A stretch of DNA of 64,000 nt from Oceanitalea stevensii (GTDB taxonomy: Bacteria > Actinomycetota > Actinomycetes > Actinomycetales > Actinomycetaceae): assembly GCF_014837105.1 (NCBI RefSeq), contig NZ_JACSPO010000010.1, positions 1-64,000 of the forward strand, given 5' to 3'. Position numbers and translations under genes: made by a program. The notes under the pieces were generated by a model. That model saw nothing but the letters and a program-made list of their open reading frames with translations. It searched no databases and had not been told where the DNA came from. Of this stretch, positions 26,701 to 35,461 are shown piece after piece; position 1 is the first letter of the stretch, and each line of letters opens with the position of its first letter.

Positions 26701-26714
26701 GTTTTGCGTATGAC
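26701..26714 (+). promoter_or_regulatory. LacI operator O2 before the secreted propeller gene
   Basis: GTTTTGCGTATGAC keeps the left half of O1 exactly and has a degenerate right half. It begins 101 bp from O1, close to a whole number of helical turns, and lies 76 bp before the ATG at 26790. A possible -10 TATGAC is inside it. Confidence 0.5.
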
Positions 26715-26789
26715 GCTGTTCGATGCCGAGCACACGCCCCCACCGACGACGGTGCCGGGCACTGCTTCAGCGACGAAGGAGGAGAACGG

Positions 26790-29117
26790 ATGAGAGCACG
26801 AGCACCACGGCTCGCCACGGCCGCCGCCCTGGCGTTCACCGTGCTGGCGGGGGCGATGGCCCCCGCGACGGCGGCGGGACCACGGGAGGACGCCGCCGCC
26901 ACCACGCAGGCGGCCACCGCCGTCGTGCAGGACGGACCGAGCCAGGAGGACCTGCCGGTCTTCGAGTACCAGGGCGTCATCACCGACAAGGAGACGATGT
27001 CCTACAACCCGACCAACGAGTACATCTTCCCCGCCGTCTTCCACGCGGGCGCCCACCTCGAGGACCCGCTGGCCGAGTGGTACCTCTACCTCGGCCCGCA
27101 CGACGCCCCGGGCGGCATCGTCCTCATGTACTCCGACTCCCTCGCGGGACCGTGGACGGAGTACGAGGGCAGCCCCGTCATCGCCAACGAGTGGGGCGAG
27201 CACTACTCCGTCTCGCACGTCGCGACCCCCGAGCCCTTCTGGCACCCGGAGGAGGACGAGCTCTACCTGTACTTCCACGGTGAGAACACGACGACGAGGT
27301 ACGCGACGTCGTCGGACGGGATCCACTTCGAGTACGGCGGCGAGGCCGTGACGACGGCGCAGGGCGGGCCGGGGATCACCGAGACCTCCTACGCACGCGT
27401 CTTCGAGCACCCCGACGCCGACTCCCCGTACGCCTACGCGATGTTCTACATGGACAACACCCCGCAGAACATCCGCCGCATCCGCGTCGCGGAGTCCCAC
27501 GACGGGCGCGAGTGGGACGTGCGGCCCGACCCGCTCGTCGTCCCCGGCGCCGCCGAGGGGCAGAACGTCTCGAGCGCCAACCTGTGGGAGTGGGAGGGGC
27601 AGCTGTACGTCATCTACCACGCGTCGTCGGGCAAGATCCACGCGCGCACGGTGAACGACGCCCTCACCGAGACCGGCCCGACCTGGACCCTCCACGAGGC
27701 CAGCGGCGTGGGCGACGACACCGGACGCGTCGCCGCGCCGGACATCGTCACCGACGAGACCGGCACCTACCTCTTCTACGAGTCCGGTGACCGCCTGGGC
27801 GCGACGATCAAGTACGCCAAGCTGAACCCCGACGCGGTGCGCGAGCCGGCTCCGGGCACCGACCCGGACCCGCTGCGCCAGCAGTGCAGCGGCGCGGCCT
27901 CCGACGAGTTCGACGGCGCCGCCCTGGACGCCGACCTGTGGTCCGCGGGGGTCCGCACCGACGCGAGCGCGCACGAGCTGCGCGACGGCTCGCTCGTCCT
28001 GCCCACCTACCGGGCGGGCGTGGGCGGCGCGCCGCTGCTCCTCCAGGACCTGCCCGACGGCGCGTGGGAGGTGACCACCGAGCTGAGTATCAGCCCCGAC
28101 CAGAGCTTCCAGCAGGCCGGCCTGCTCCTCTACGCCGACGACGCGAACTACGCCAAGCTCGACCTCGTCCACGGCTCCCAGGGGCTGCGCCTGGAGTACA
28201 TCCTGCGGCGGGGCGGCAGCGACCGGAACACCGGCTTCGACTCCGTGGTCCCCGGTGCCGGGCTGGGCGAGACCTTCTGGCTGCGGCTGACGAGCGACGG
28301 CGACACCGCGGTGGCGTCGGTGTCCTTCGACGGCGAGACCTTCGAGCCGTGGGGCCGGCCGGTGGACCTCGGGGCGCTGTCCCCCACCGCCGTCGGGCCC
28401 TTCGCCATGCGCGGCGCGACGGACGCGGCCGAGATCGAGGCCTCCTTCGCCTGGTTGCGCTGGACGCCGACGGCGGCCGAGCAGGAGGCCTGCGAGGGCG
28501 GTCTCGTCATCCCCGAGATCCCCGACGACGACGAGACGTCCGCGCCGGGCAAGGCCTCGCTGCGCACGACGAGCGGCTGGGCCACCGGTCTGCACGACGG
28601 CAGCTTCGAGGTCCTCGTCGACCTGTGGTGGGGCACCAACGGCAGCGTCCTCGCGCTGTACGAGAACGGTGAGCTCATCGCCGTCGAGAACCTCGAGCTC
28701 GCCACCCCGCGGGCGCAGTCGCTGCGGGTCCCGGTGAGCGGCCGGCCGAACGGGACGTACACGTACACCGCGACGCTCATCAACTCCCAGGGTGGGACGC
28801 AGACGCAGCCGGTGACCGTCGTCGTCGACGACGCCGAGCCCGGGCGTGCGCAGCTGAGCCACGACAACTGGGACGGCGACGGCGCCTTCACTGTGACCGC
28901 GAACCTGTGGTGGGGCACGAACGCGACGTCCTACCGGATCCTCGAGGACGGCGTCGTCGTCGCCGAGGGCCCGCTCGTCGCGGCCACGCCCGGCGCCCAG
29001 CGCGCCACGGCCACCGTGAGCGGCCGTGCGCCCGGGACGTACACCTACGTCGCCGAGCTCACCAACGCCGCCGGCACGACGGCGAGCGCCCCGGTGAAGG
29101 TGACCGTCCGCCGGTAG
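26790..29117 (+). CDS. Secreted propeller protein with lectin-like and two FN3-like domains
   Basis: A 775-residue secreted protein with signal peptide at about 1-29 (ATAAGPRED). Residues about 50-350 form a five-bladed propeller of the GH43/GH130-like type (WYLYLGPHDAPGGIVLMYSDSL, SHVATPEPFWHPEEDELYLYFHG, EWEGQLYVIYHASSG). Residues about 370-570 resemble the beta-sandwich at the C-terminus of GH43 xylosidases (FDGAALDADLWSAG, LLLYADDANYAKLDLV). Two tandem 90-residue domains close the protein, each with LWWGTN and NGTYTYTA or PGTYTYVA, like FN3-type modules of bacterial chitinases. I cannot confirm the catalytic acids, so it may bind or cut glycans. LacI operator O2 upstream ties it to the divergent uptake operon. 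Confidence 0.75.
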   Translation: MRARAPRLATAAALAFTVLAGAMAPATAAGPREDAAATTQAATAVVQDGPSQEDLPVFEYQGVITDKETMSYNPTNEYIFPAVFHAGAHLEDPLAEWYLYLGPHDAPGGIVLMYSDSLAGPWTEYEGSPVIANEWGEHYSVSHVATPEPFWHPEEDELYLYFHGENTTTRYATSSDGIHFEYGGEAVTTAQGGPGITETSYARVFEHPDADSPYAYAMFYMDNTPQNIRRIRVAESHDGREWDVRPDPLVVPGAAEGQNVSSANLWEWEGQLYVIYHASSGKIHARTVNDALTETGPTWTLHEASGVGDDTGRVAAPDIVTDETGTYLFYESGDRLGATIKYAKLNPDAVREPAPGTDPDPLRQQCSGAASDEFDGAALDADLWSAGVRTDASAHELRDGSLVLPTYRAGVGGAPLLLQDLPDGAWEVTTELSISPDQSFQQAGLLLYADDANYAKLDLVHGSQGLRLEYILRRGGSDRNTGFDSVVPGAGLGETFWLRLTSDGDTAVASVSFDGETFEPWGRPVDLGALSPTAVGPFAMRGATDAAEIEASFAWLRWTPTAAEQEACEGGLVIPEIPDDDETSAPGKASLRTTSGWATGLHDGSFEVLVDLWWGTNGSVLALYENGELIAVENLELATPRAQSLRVPVSGRPNGTYTYTATLINSQGGTQTQPVTVVVDDAEPGRAQLSHDNWDGDGAFTVTANLWWGTNATSYRILEDGVVVAEGPLVAATPGAQRATATVSGRAPGTYTYVAELTNAAGTTASAPVKVTVRR

Positions 29118-29154
29118 GAGCGGGCGGGCGGCGGCGCCGCCCCCTCCCCGTCCG

Positions 29155-29214
29155 CGCTGCTGATCCTGCTCCGGGAGGCTGATATCTCAGCCTCCCGGAG
29201 CAGTTTCAGCAGCG
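29155..29214. repeat. 60-nt palindrome, family copy 3 (likely terminator)
   Basis: A 28-bp stem with two mismatches and the loop TATC. The outer end is CGCTGCTGA, the variable arm CTGCTCCGGGAG, and the inner end GCTGA. It lies between the convergent 3' ends of the secreted propeller gene and the AGE-family isomerase gene. Confidence 0.85.
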
Positions 29215-29242
29215 GGGTGCCTTCAGGCGGGAGGCCGGGCGC

Positions 29243-30505
29243 TCAGGCCGGGTGGAGGGCGCCGGCGCGGAGGGCCGAGGCGAAGGACGGGGTGAGGGGG
29301 ACGTCGGCCATGAGGGCCGCCTGGTAGGCGTGGTAGACGTCCGGCTTGCCCTCCCACGTGCCCGACGCCGGCCGGTTCGCGGGGTCGAGCTCGTGGTGCC
29401 AGGAGCCGCCCTCACGGTCGACGAGGTAGGTGTCGGCGTAGCCCCACCAGCGCTCGAGGTCGGCACCGTGTGCGGGGTCGCCCGTCACCCGCTCGAGCAC
29501 GGTGGACGTGGCGATGGCCTCGGTGACGACCCAGTGCATCCGCGCCCGGACGACGGGCTCCCCGGACCAGTCGGTCGTGTAGACGAAGCCCTCCGCGCCG
29601 TCGGCGTCCCAGCCGTCCTCGACGGCCTGGGCGGCAAGCGCCACGGCGGCCTCGCGCAGGCCGGCGGGGGCGTCCGCGCCGAGCGTCGCGTCGACCGCGA
29701 GGAGGAGACGCGCCCACTCCAGGCCGTGGCCGACGGTGGCGCCGTAGGGCTTGAAGGGGTCGGCCGGGCGGTCGCGGTTGTGCTCGAGCAGCGGGGTCCA
29801 GTCGGTGGCGAAGTGCTCGGGGATGCGCCAGTCGTTGTCCCGCGCCCAGGTGGCGACGTGCGCGGAGATGCGCCCGGCGCGACGGTGCCAGCGCGGGTCC
29901 CCGGTGACGTCGCCGGCGGCGAGGTAGGCCTCGACGCTGTGCATGTTGGCGTTGATGCCCCGGTAGGGGTCGAGCGCGGTCCACGCGCGGTCCCACTCGT
30001 CGACGACGAGCCCGGCCTCCTCGTCCCAGAAGTGCTCCTCCTGCGCCGCGAGGGCGAGGTCGAGCAGCTCCTGCGCCCCCTCGGCCCCCGCGGCGACCGC
30101 GGAGCTCGCCGCGAGGACGACGAAGGCGTGGCCGTATGCCTGCTTCGTCGCGTTCGACGGGCCGTCGGCGGTGACGGCGGCGAACCAGCCGCCGTGCTCG
30201 TCGTCGTGGAGCGGGCCGCGCAGGGAGCGCACGCCGTGGGCCGCGAGCGCCGCCAGCTCCTCGCGGGACGGACCGCCGGGCGCCGGCTCCTCACCGGCGA
30301 GGACGCCGAGGCTGAACACGTGCGTCATGCGGCACGTGATCCACAGCTCGACGGTCGTCGGGTCCACCGCGCCCCGCTCGTCGAGGTAGCCGAAGCCGAG
30401 CTCGCAACGGGCGCCCGCGGCGAAGCGCAGGAGCTCGGCCCGCTGGGCGCGGCGGTAGTCGTCGCTGCCGGGGTGGGCGTCGGCGGTGGGGGTGGGGTGC
30501 GTCAT
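29243..30505 (-). CDS. AGE-family sugar epimerase/isomerase
   Basis: A 420-residue (alpha/alpha)6-barrel protein of the N-acylglucosamine 2-epimerase family, closest in feel to mannose/YihS-type aldose-ketose isomerases. Evidence is LWITCRMTHVFSLG, YGHAFVVLAASSAV, GINANMHSVEAYLAA, GHGLEWARLLLAVD and RMHWVVTEAIATST, which carry the family's Arg and His residues. ATG 30505 is chosen because the sequence upstream is non-coding in character. It has no signal peptide. It is near the carbohydrate locus but separated by palindrome copy 3, so functional linkage is inference. Confidence 0.85.
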   Translation of the reverse strand: MTHPTPTADAHPGSDDYRRAQRAELLRFAAGARCELGFGYLDERGAVDPTTVELWITCRMTHVFSLGVLAGEEPAPGGPSREELAALAAHGVRSLRGPLHDDEHGGWFAAVTADGPSNATKQAYGHAFVVLAASSAVAAGAEGAQELLDLALAAQEEHFWDEEAGLVVDEWDRAWTALDPYRGINANMHSVEAYLAAGDVTGDPRWHRRAGRISAHVATWARDNDWRIPEHFATDWTPLLEHNRDRPADPFKPYGATVGHGLEWARLLLAVDATLGADAPAGLREAAVALAAQAVEDGWDADGAEGFVYTTDWSGEPVVRARMHWVVTEAIATSTVLERVTGDPAHGADLERWWGYADTYLVDREGGSWHHELDPANRPASGTWEGKPDVYHAYQAALMADVPLTPSFASALRAGALHPA

Positions 30506-30680
30506 CTCGGTTCCTTCCGAATCGCGGCCGTCCATACCGTAGTGCCCCGGCCGGCCCGTCCCGCGCACCCCTGCCGCGCCCTGTTACGCCAGCGAAACGT
30601 CCGCGACGCGGCGCGGCAACGCGTGTCCGCTGGGATGGCGACGCCGGCCCACCGGGGGCCGGCCTAGCGGAAGGACCTTC

Positions 30681-33600
30681 ATGCCGACCTCGACACGCCA
30701 CGCCGCCGCGGGACTGGCCGCCGCACTGGCCCTGCTCGCCGTCACCGCGCCCGCGGCCACCGCCGTCACGGACGTCACCACCTCGGGCGGCGCCACCTTC
30801 ACCATCCACGACGCCTACCGTCCCGGCCTGGACACCGGCTCGATCCGGTCCCTGCCCGGCTCGCGGCTCGAGGGCTTCGGCAACGTGTTCCTCAGCGTCG
30901 ACGGCGGCGAGGGCCGGATGAACGGCCAGATGCTCCGCGGCTTCGGGATCACGGCCGACGACGGCGGTTTCGAGTCCGCCCGCTCCGTCCTGCTCGACGG
31001 CGTGCAGGTCGCCCGGACGCTCGACGTCGCGGGCGAGAGCCTCCGCTTCCTCGACACCTTCACGAACACGACGGGTGCGCCGCTCACCGTCGACGTCTCC
31101 TTCGGCGGGTCCCTCGGCTCCGGCACCGGCAGGAACGCCGGGACGATCGCGGGCACGTCCGACGGCGACACCGCCCTCGAGGTCGAGGACGTGTGGCTGA
31201 CGTCCGCGCCGGCAGGTGACGGCGTCCGCCCGGTGGGCATCGTCGTCGGGCACGGGGTGGACGCCCTCGGTGACCAGCAGGCCGGCCCGTTCACCGCGCC
31301 CTACGAGCCGACCGGCTCCCGCGCCAACCACCCCGGGTTCGTCCACTCGCTGACGATCGCGCCCGGGGAGAGCCAGTCCCTCCTCAGCTACGTCGTCGCC
31401 GGTTCTGACGAGGCCGGCGCGCTCGACGCGCTCACCGCGACCACCCGCACGCTCGCGGAGGAGCCGGACGTGGACGGGCTCGACCAGCCGGCGCTGTGCA
31501 GCGTCGTCAACTTCGACCTGTCCGACGACGCCGCGTGCGCCGCCGCCGGACTGCTCGCCCAGCCCACCGCCGAGCTCACCACCCTCGCGTCCGAGGCCGC
31601 GTCGACGACGGCGGGCTACGACGCCACCGGGGCGACCATCGCCCAGCTGCAGGCCGACCTGCGCGCGGGCCGGACGACGAGCGTCGAGCTCACCCGCGCC
31701 TACCTCGACCGCATCGAGGCGTACGACGACGGCGCACTCGGCTTCCGCAGCTTCATCACCGTGGCGGACGACGCGCTCGAGCAGGCCGCCGTCGCTGACG
31801 CGGCGCGCGCGGCGGGCGCGGACAGCGACCTCCTCGGCATCCCGGTGGCCCTCAAGGACCTCTACGACACGGCCGACATGCCGACGACGGGCGGCACCCT
31901 GGCCCTCGAGGGCTACCGTCCCGCCGCGGACGCCTGGCAGGTCGCGCGGCTGCGCGAGGCCGGCGCGGTCATGATCGGCAAGACGAACCTCTCCGAGTTC
32001 GCGAACTCCGGGTCGATGTCGGAGTCCGGCTTCATGCAGACGTGGAACGCGCTGTACCCCTCGAAGACGTCGCACGGCTCCTCCGGGGGCTCGGGGACCG
32101 CCGTCGCCGCGGACCTCGCCGCCGCGGCGATGGGCTCCCAGACGGGCGTGTCCCTGTACGCGCCGTCGACCTCGGCCGGGCTCGCGACCTTCCGCGGCAC
32201 CGACGGGCTGTCCTCCACCTCGGGCGTCATGCCACTCACCTGGGCCCAGGACTACGCCGGTCCGATGGCGAAGACCGTCACCGACCTCGCGTTCCTGCTC
32301 GACGCCACCTCGACGCGGAGCACCGGCAACAACCCTGACGACCTGCTCACCGCGCGGGTGGACAACACGCTGCGACCGGAGTCCTTCACCGCGGGACTGG
32401 ACGACGGCGCCCTCGACGGAGCGGTCCTCGGTGTCATCCCCGGATCCTTCGTCTCCACCGCCATCTCCGGCGACCCGACCGGACCGGCGGCCCGCGAGTC
32501 GCTCGAGCTCCTGGCCGCGCAGGCCGGCGCGACCGTCGTCGAGATCCCGGAGCCCCCGAGCTTCGAGCGCGCCCCGGGAGGCAACCGCGGCGCCGAGGGC
32601 TGGGAGCGGTACATCGCCGAGCAGACCGCGTTCCCCTACGCGGACGGTGACGAGCTGCTCTCCTCCCCGCTCGTCCTGCCGTACAACCAGCGCGAGCGGG
32701 ACACCGAGCCGATGACGGACGAGGAGGTCGAGGCCTACCTCGACTGGCGGGACCGCTACAAGGAGCACATCGCCGAGTGGATGGACGAGGCGGGCGTCGA
32801 CGCCGTCGTGTACCCCGGCTTCCTCTCGGCCATCGGGAACAACGATGTCGCCTCCGCCGTCCACACCTCCGACCGCGCCACCGGCGTGCTCACCTCGAGC
32901 GTGGGTCTGCCGACGGTCGTCGTGCCGGTGGGTGCCAGCCCGCTGGGCGAGTCGATGAGCCTGCAGGTGCTCGGGCGGGCCTGGTCGGACGCCGAGGTGC
33001 TCGCCATGGGCTTCGCGCTCGAGCAGCAGGTGAGCGACCGCGTCACCACCGACTTCGCGCCGGCGCTGCCCGTGAGCGCCGGCGAGGTCCCGACCGAGGT
33101 CGAGGTGACCGTGCCCGACAGTCTGGAGACCGGGACACCGGCGACCGCGGTCGTCGACGTCGTCGCCGCCGGCGGTGTGCAGCCGGGCGGCGTGGTCGTC
33201 CTCGAGGTCGCCGGGCGCACCTTCACCGGGACGGCCGGCGCGGCCGGCACCACCTTCGCGCTCCCGGACCTCCCCGTGGGCGAGTACGACATCACCGCCT
33301 CCTACACCGGTGACCCGGCCACGGCGCCGTCGTCGGGGAGCGCGGTGCTCGCCGTCGTCGAGCCCGTCGAGGAGCCGACCGACGAGCCGACCGAGGAGCC
33401 CACCGAGGACCCGTCCGAGGAGCCCACCGAGGAGCCGACCGACGAGCCCACCGAGGAGCCGAGCGAGAACCCGTCCGAGGAGCCGGGCGCGGGCGCACCG
33501 ACCGACGAGCCGGGCACCGACACCCCCGACGACGGAGAGCTTCCGGCGACCGGCGGAGACGGAGCAGCGCCTCCCGCACCGGGTGGTGGCCTGGCCATCA

Positions 33601-33695
33601 CCGGTGCCGCCGTCACCGTCGCCGCCCTCGCCACGGTCGTCCTCCTCGCCGCGGGAGGCACGATCCTCCTCGCCCGCCGCCGGGCCTCCGCCTAG
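30681..33695 (+). CDS. Secreted amidase-signature enzyme with double sorting motif
   Basis: A 1004-residue surface protein. A signal peptide spans about 1-29. Residues 30-300 are a beta-rich domain I do not recognise. The amidase-signature domain (about 315-790) keeps the Ser-Ser-Lys triad: Lys392 in VALKDLYDTADMPTTGG, Ser467/468 in HGSSGGSG and the nucleophile Ser491 in QTGVSLYAPS (usually TGGSIR). An Ig-like domain (about 810-890) and a PTEEP/PTDEP stalk follow. The tail holds LPATG (954-958) and, 13 residues on, LAITG (971-975), then a hydrophobic helix and Arg-rich end. It hydrolyses an amide outside the cell; the substrate is unknown. Confidence 0.85.
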   Translation: MPTSTRHAAAGLAAALALLAVTAPAATAVTDVTTSGGATFTIHDAYRPGLDTGSIRSLPGSRLEGFGNVFLSVDGGEGRMNGQMLRGFGITADDGGFESARSVLLDGVQVARTLDVAGESLRFLDTFTNTTGAPLTVDVSFGGSLGSGTGRNAGTIAGTSDGDTALEVEDVWLTSAPAGDGVRPVGIVVGHGVDALGDQQAGPFTAPYEPTGSRANHPGFVHSLTIAPGESQSLLSYVVAGSDEAGALDALTATTRTLAEEPDVDGLDQPALCSVVNFDLSDDAACAAAGLLAQPTAELTTLASEAASTTAGYDATGATIAQLQADLRAGRTTSVELTRAYLDRIEAYDDGALGFRSFITVADDALEQAAVADAARAAGADSDLLGIPVALKDLYDTADMPTTGGTLALEGYRPAADAWQVARLREAGAVMIGKTNLSEFANSGSMSESGFMQTWNALYPSKTSHGSSGGSGTAVAADLAAAAMGSQTGVSLYAPSTSAGLATFRGTDGLSSTSGVMPLTWAQDYAGPMAKTVTDLAFLLDATSTRSTGNNPDDLLTARVDNTLRPESFTAGLDDGALDGAVLGVIPGSFVSTAISGDPTGPAARESLELLAAQAGATVVEIPEPPSFERAPGGNRGAEGWERYIAEQTAFPYADGDELLSSPLVLPYNQRERDTEPMTDEEVEAYLDWRDRYKEHIAEWMDEAGVDAVVYPGFLSAIGNNDVASAVHTSDRATGVLTSSVGLPTVVVPVGASPLGESMSLQVLGRAWSDAEVLAMGFALEQQVSDRVTTDFAPALPVSAGEVPTEVEVTVPDSLETGTPATAVVDVVAAGGVQPGGVVVLEVAGRTFTGTAGAAGTTFALPDLPVGEYDITASYTGDPATAPSSGSAVLAVVEPVEEPTDEPTEEPTEDPSEEPTEEPTDEPTEEPSENPSEEPGAGAPTDEPGTDTPDDGELPATGGDGAAPPAPGGGLAITGAAVTVAALATVVLLAAGGTILLARRRASA

Positions 33696-33711
33696 CCCGA
33701 CAGCCGCTCCG

Positions 33712-33751
33712 CCGACAGCCGGACTCCTCACCCGAGGAGTTCGGCTGTCGG
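33712..33751. terminator. Hairpin built from the dispersed CCGACAGCCG motif
   Basis: CCGACAGCCGGACTCCTC (33712-33729) pairs with 33734-33751 over 18 bp with one G/T position and a 4-nt loop. A second copy of CCGACAGCCG starts at 33698. It follows the amidase stop by 17 bp and likely ends its transcript. Confidence 0.6.
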
Positions 33752-33837
33752 CGCGAGGCGGACCCGCAGCCGGGGTGTGCCACTCACTGGTGCACCCCGG
33801 CCTTCTCCCGCAGCTGCGCCCGCGCGAGGCTGGAGCC

Positions 33838-34533
33838 ATGCCCACACCACCCTCCCCGTCCTTCGTCCTCACCGGTGCCCACGTCATGCCGGTCCCGGGG
33901 GCCACGACTCCCGCGGACCTCACCGTCGTCGGGGACCGCGTCGCCGCTGGCTCACCGTCCCCCACCACCGAGCGCGTCCGCGCCGACGGCGCGTACGCGG
34001 TCCCGCTGCTCGTCGAGTCCGCCGTCGCTCAGCTGCCTCCCGCCGAGCGGGACAGGTTCGACCTCGTCCCCGGCAACGCGGCCACCTTCGCCGTCGTCCG
34101 CCGGCCGGTCGACGAGTCGCAGGTGCGCCGCATGCTCGTCGTCGACCCGCGCGACCTCCTCGCCGTGTACGTCGCCGGCCACCTCGAGGCCTGGGACGGC
34201 GAGCCGACGCGACCCGCGGGCGAGGACCTCACCGACCCCACCGTCCGTGCCACGTGGGCCGGCACCTGGCACGACACCGGTCGCGCCCTCCAGCAGCACC
34301 TGCGGCCCGACGGGCGCTACTCCGAGACCAGGAGCGGCCGCGCCGACGCGTTCACCGGCCGCTACTGGGTCCACGAGGACCGCATCACCTACCTCGACGA
34401 CTCCGGCTTCTGGGCCTTCGGCCAGCTCGTGGACGGCGTCCTCCACCACGCCGGCTTCGTCATGACCCGACGGCGGAGCCTGCCAGGGAGCGCCAGGTCC
34501 TGGTTGGGCGCGGGCGCGGCCCGTACCGTCTGA
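33838..34533 (+). CDS. Atu4866-domain protein
   Basis: A 231-residue protein whose C-terminal half matches the Atu4866 family: TWAGTWHDTGRALQQHLRPD, GRYSETRSGRADAFTGRYWV and LDDSGFWAFGQLVDGVLHHAG. The N-terminal 110 residues are not part of that family; the opening FVLTGAHVMPVPGATTPADLTVVGDRVAAG looks like the first strands of an amidohydrolase. The family's function is unknown to me. Its stop lies 2 nt before the XRE regulator start, so the two are co-transcribed. Confidence 0.7.
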   Translation: MPTPPSPSFVLTGAHVMPVPGATTPADLTVVGDRVAAGSPSPTTERVRADGAYAVPLLVESAVAQLPPAERDRFDLVPGNAATFAVVRRPVDESQVRRMLVVDPRDLLAVYVAGHLEAWDGEPTRPAGEDLTDPTVRATWAGTWHDTGRALQQHLRPDGRYSETRSGRADAFTGRYWVHEDRITYLDDSGFWAFGQLVDGVLHHAGFVMTRRRSLPGSARSWLGAGAARTV

Positions 34534-34535
34534 GG

Positions 34536-35378
34536 GTGACCACCTCCGAGCTCGGCTCCTTCCTCAAGGCGCGGCGCGGCCACGTGCGGCCCGCGGACGT
34601 CGGCGTCACCGCGCACACCCCGCGCCGGGTGCCCGGGCTGCGCCGGGAGGAGGTCGCCGTGCTCGCGGGCGTGAGCGTGGACTACTACGCGCGCCTGGAG
34701 CAGGGCCGCGAGCGCAACCCCTCGCCGTCGGTGCTGGGCGCGATCGCCAGCGCCCTGTGCCTCGACCTCGACCAGCGCGAGCACCTCTTCCGCCTCGCCG
34801 GTCTCGCGCCCACGGCGCTGGCGCCCGCCACCGAGCCGCCCCCGCAGGCTTTGCGTGAGCTGCTCGAGGCGTGGCCGCACACACCCGCCGTCGTCATCGA
34901 CCGCCGGCTCGACGTCCTCGCGCACAACGCCCTGGCGGCCGCCCTGTACGCCGACTTCGCCCGCCTCGACAACCTCGCCCGCATGACGTTCCTCGACCCG
35001 GTCGGGGCGCGGTTCTACGTCCGCTGGGACCGGGCGGCGGAGTCGTGCGTCGCCAACCTGCGTCTCGCGCTGGGGCACGTGGACGCGGCCGACGGCGTGC
35101 GCGCGCTCGTCGCCGAGCTCGCCTCGGCCAGCGCTGCCTTCCGTCACCTGTGGGCGCGGCACGACGTGCGCGGCAAGACGCACGAGTCCAAGGAGCTCCA
35201 CCACGGCGAGGTCGGCGAGCTCTCCCTCGACTACCACGCCTTCGACGTCAGGGGACTGCCCGGGCACCAGCTCGTCGTCTACGGTGCGGCGCCCGGCTCG
35301 CCCAGCGCCGAGAAGCTCCAGCTGCTGGCCTCCCTCCACGCGGCGCCCGCCACCGCGGCCGCCCCGCCCGAGGTGTAG
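34536..35378 (+). CDS. XRE-family regulator with MmyB-like ligand domain
   Basis: A 280-residue regulator. The N-terminal HTH is of the Cro/CI kind found in MmyB-type proteins: LGSFLKARRGHVRPADVG, RRVPGLRREEVAVLAGVSVDYYARLEQGR. The remainder (about 100-260) is the MmyB-like PAS/ligand domain (VVIDRRLDVLAHNALAAAL, FRHLWARHDV, HHGEVGELSLDYHAF). GTG 34536 follows the Atu4866 gene directly. It probably regulates the pair; other genomes show the same neighbours as far as I recall. Confidence 0.85.
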   Translation: MTTSELGSFLKARRGHVRPADVGVTAHTPRRVPGLRREEVAVLAGVSVDYYARLEQGRERNPSPSVLGAIASALCLDLDQREHLFRLAGLAPTALAPATEPPPQALRELLEAWPHTPAVVIDRRLDVLAHNALAAALYADFARLDNLARMTFLDPVGARFYVRWDRAAESCVANLRLALGHVDAADGVRALVAELASASAAFRHLWARHDVRGKTHESKELHHGEVGELSLDYHAFDVRGLPGHQLVVYGAAPGSPSAEKLQLLASLHAAPATAAAPPEV

Positions 35379-35461
35379 GCACTTCCCCGACCCGACGCCC
35401 AGGACGGCGCCCCCTCCCGGCACGGACGACGGCGGGAGGTGCACTGTCGGCGGCCGTGGCG

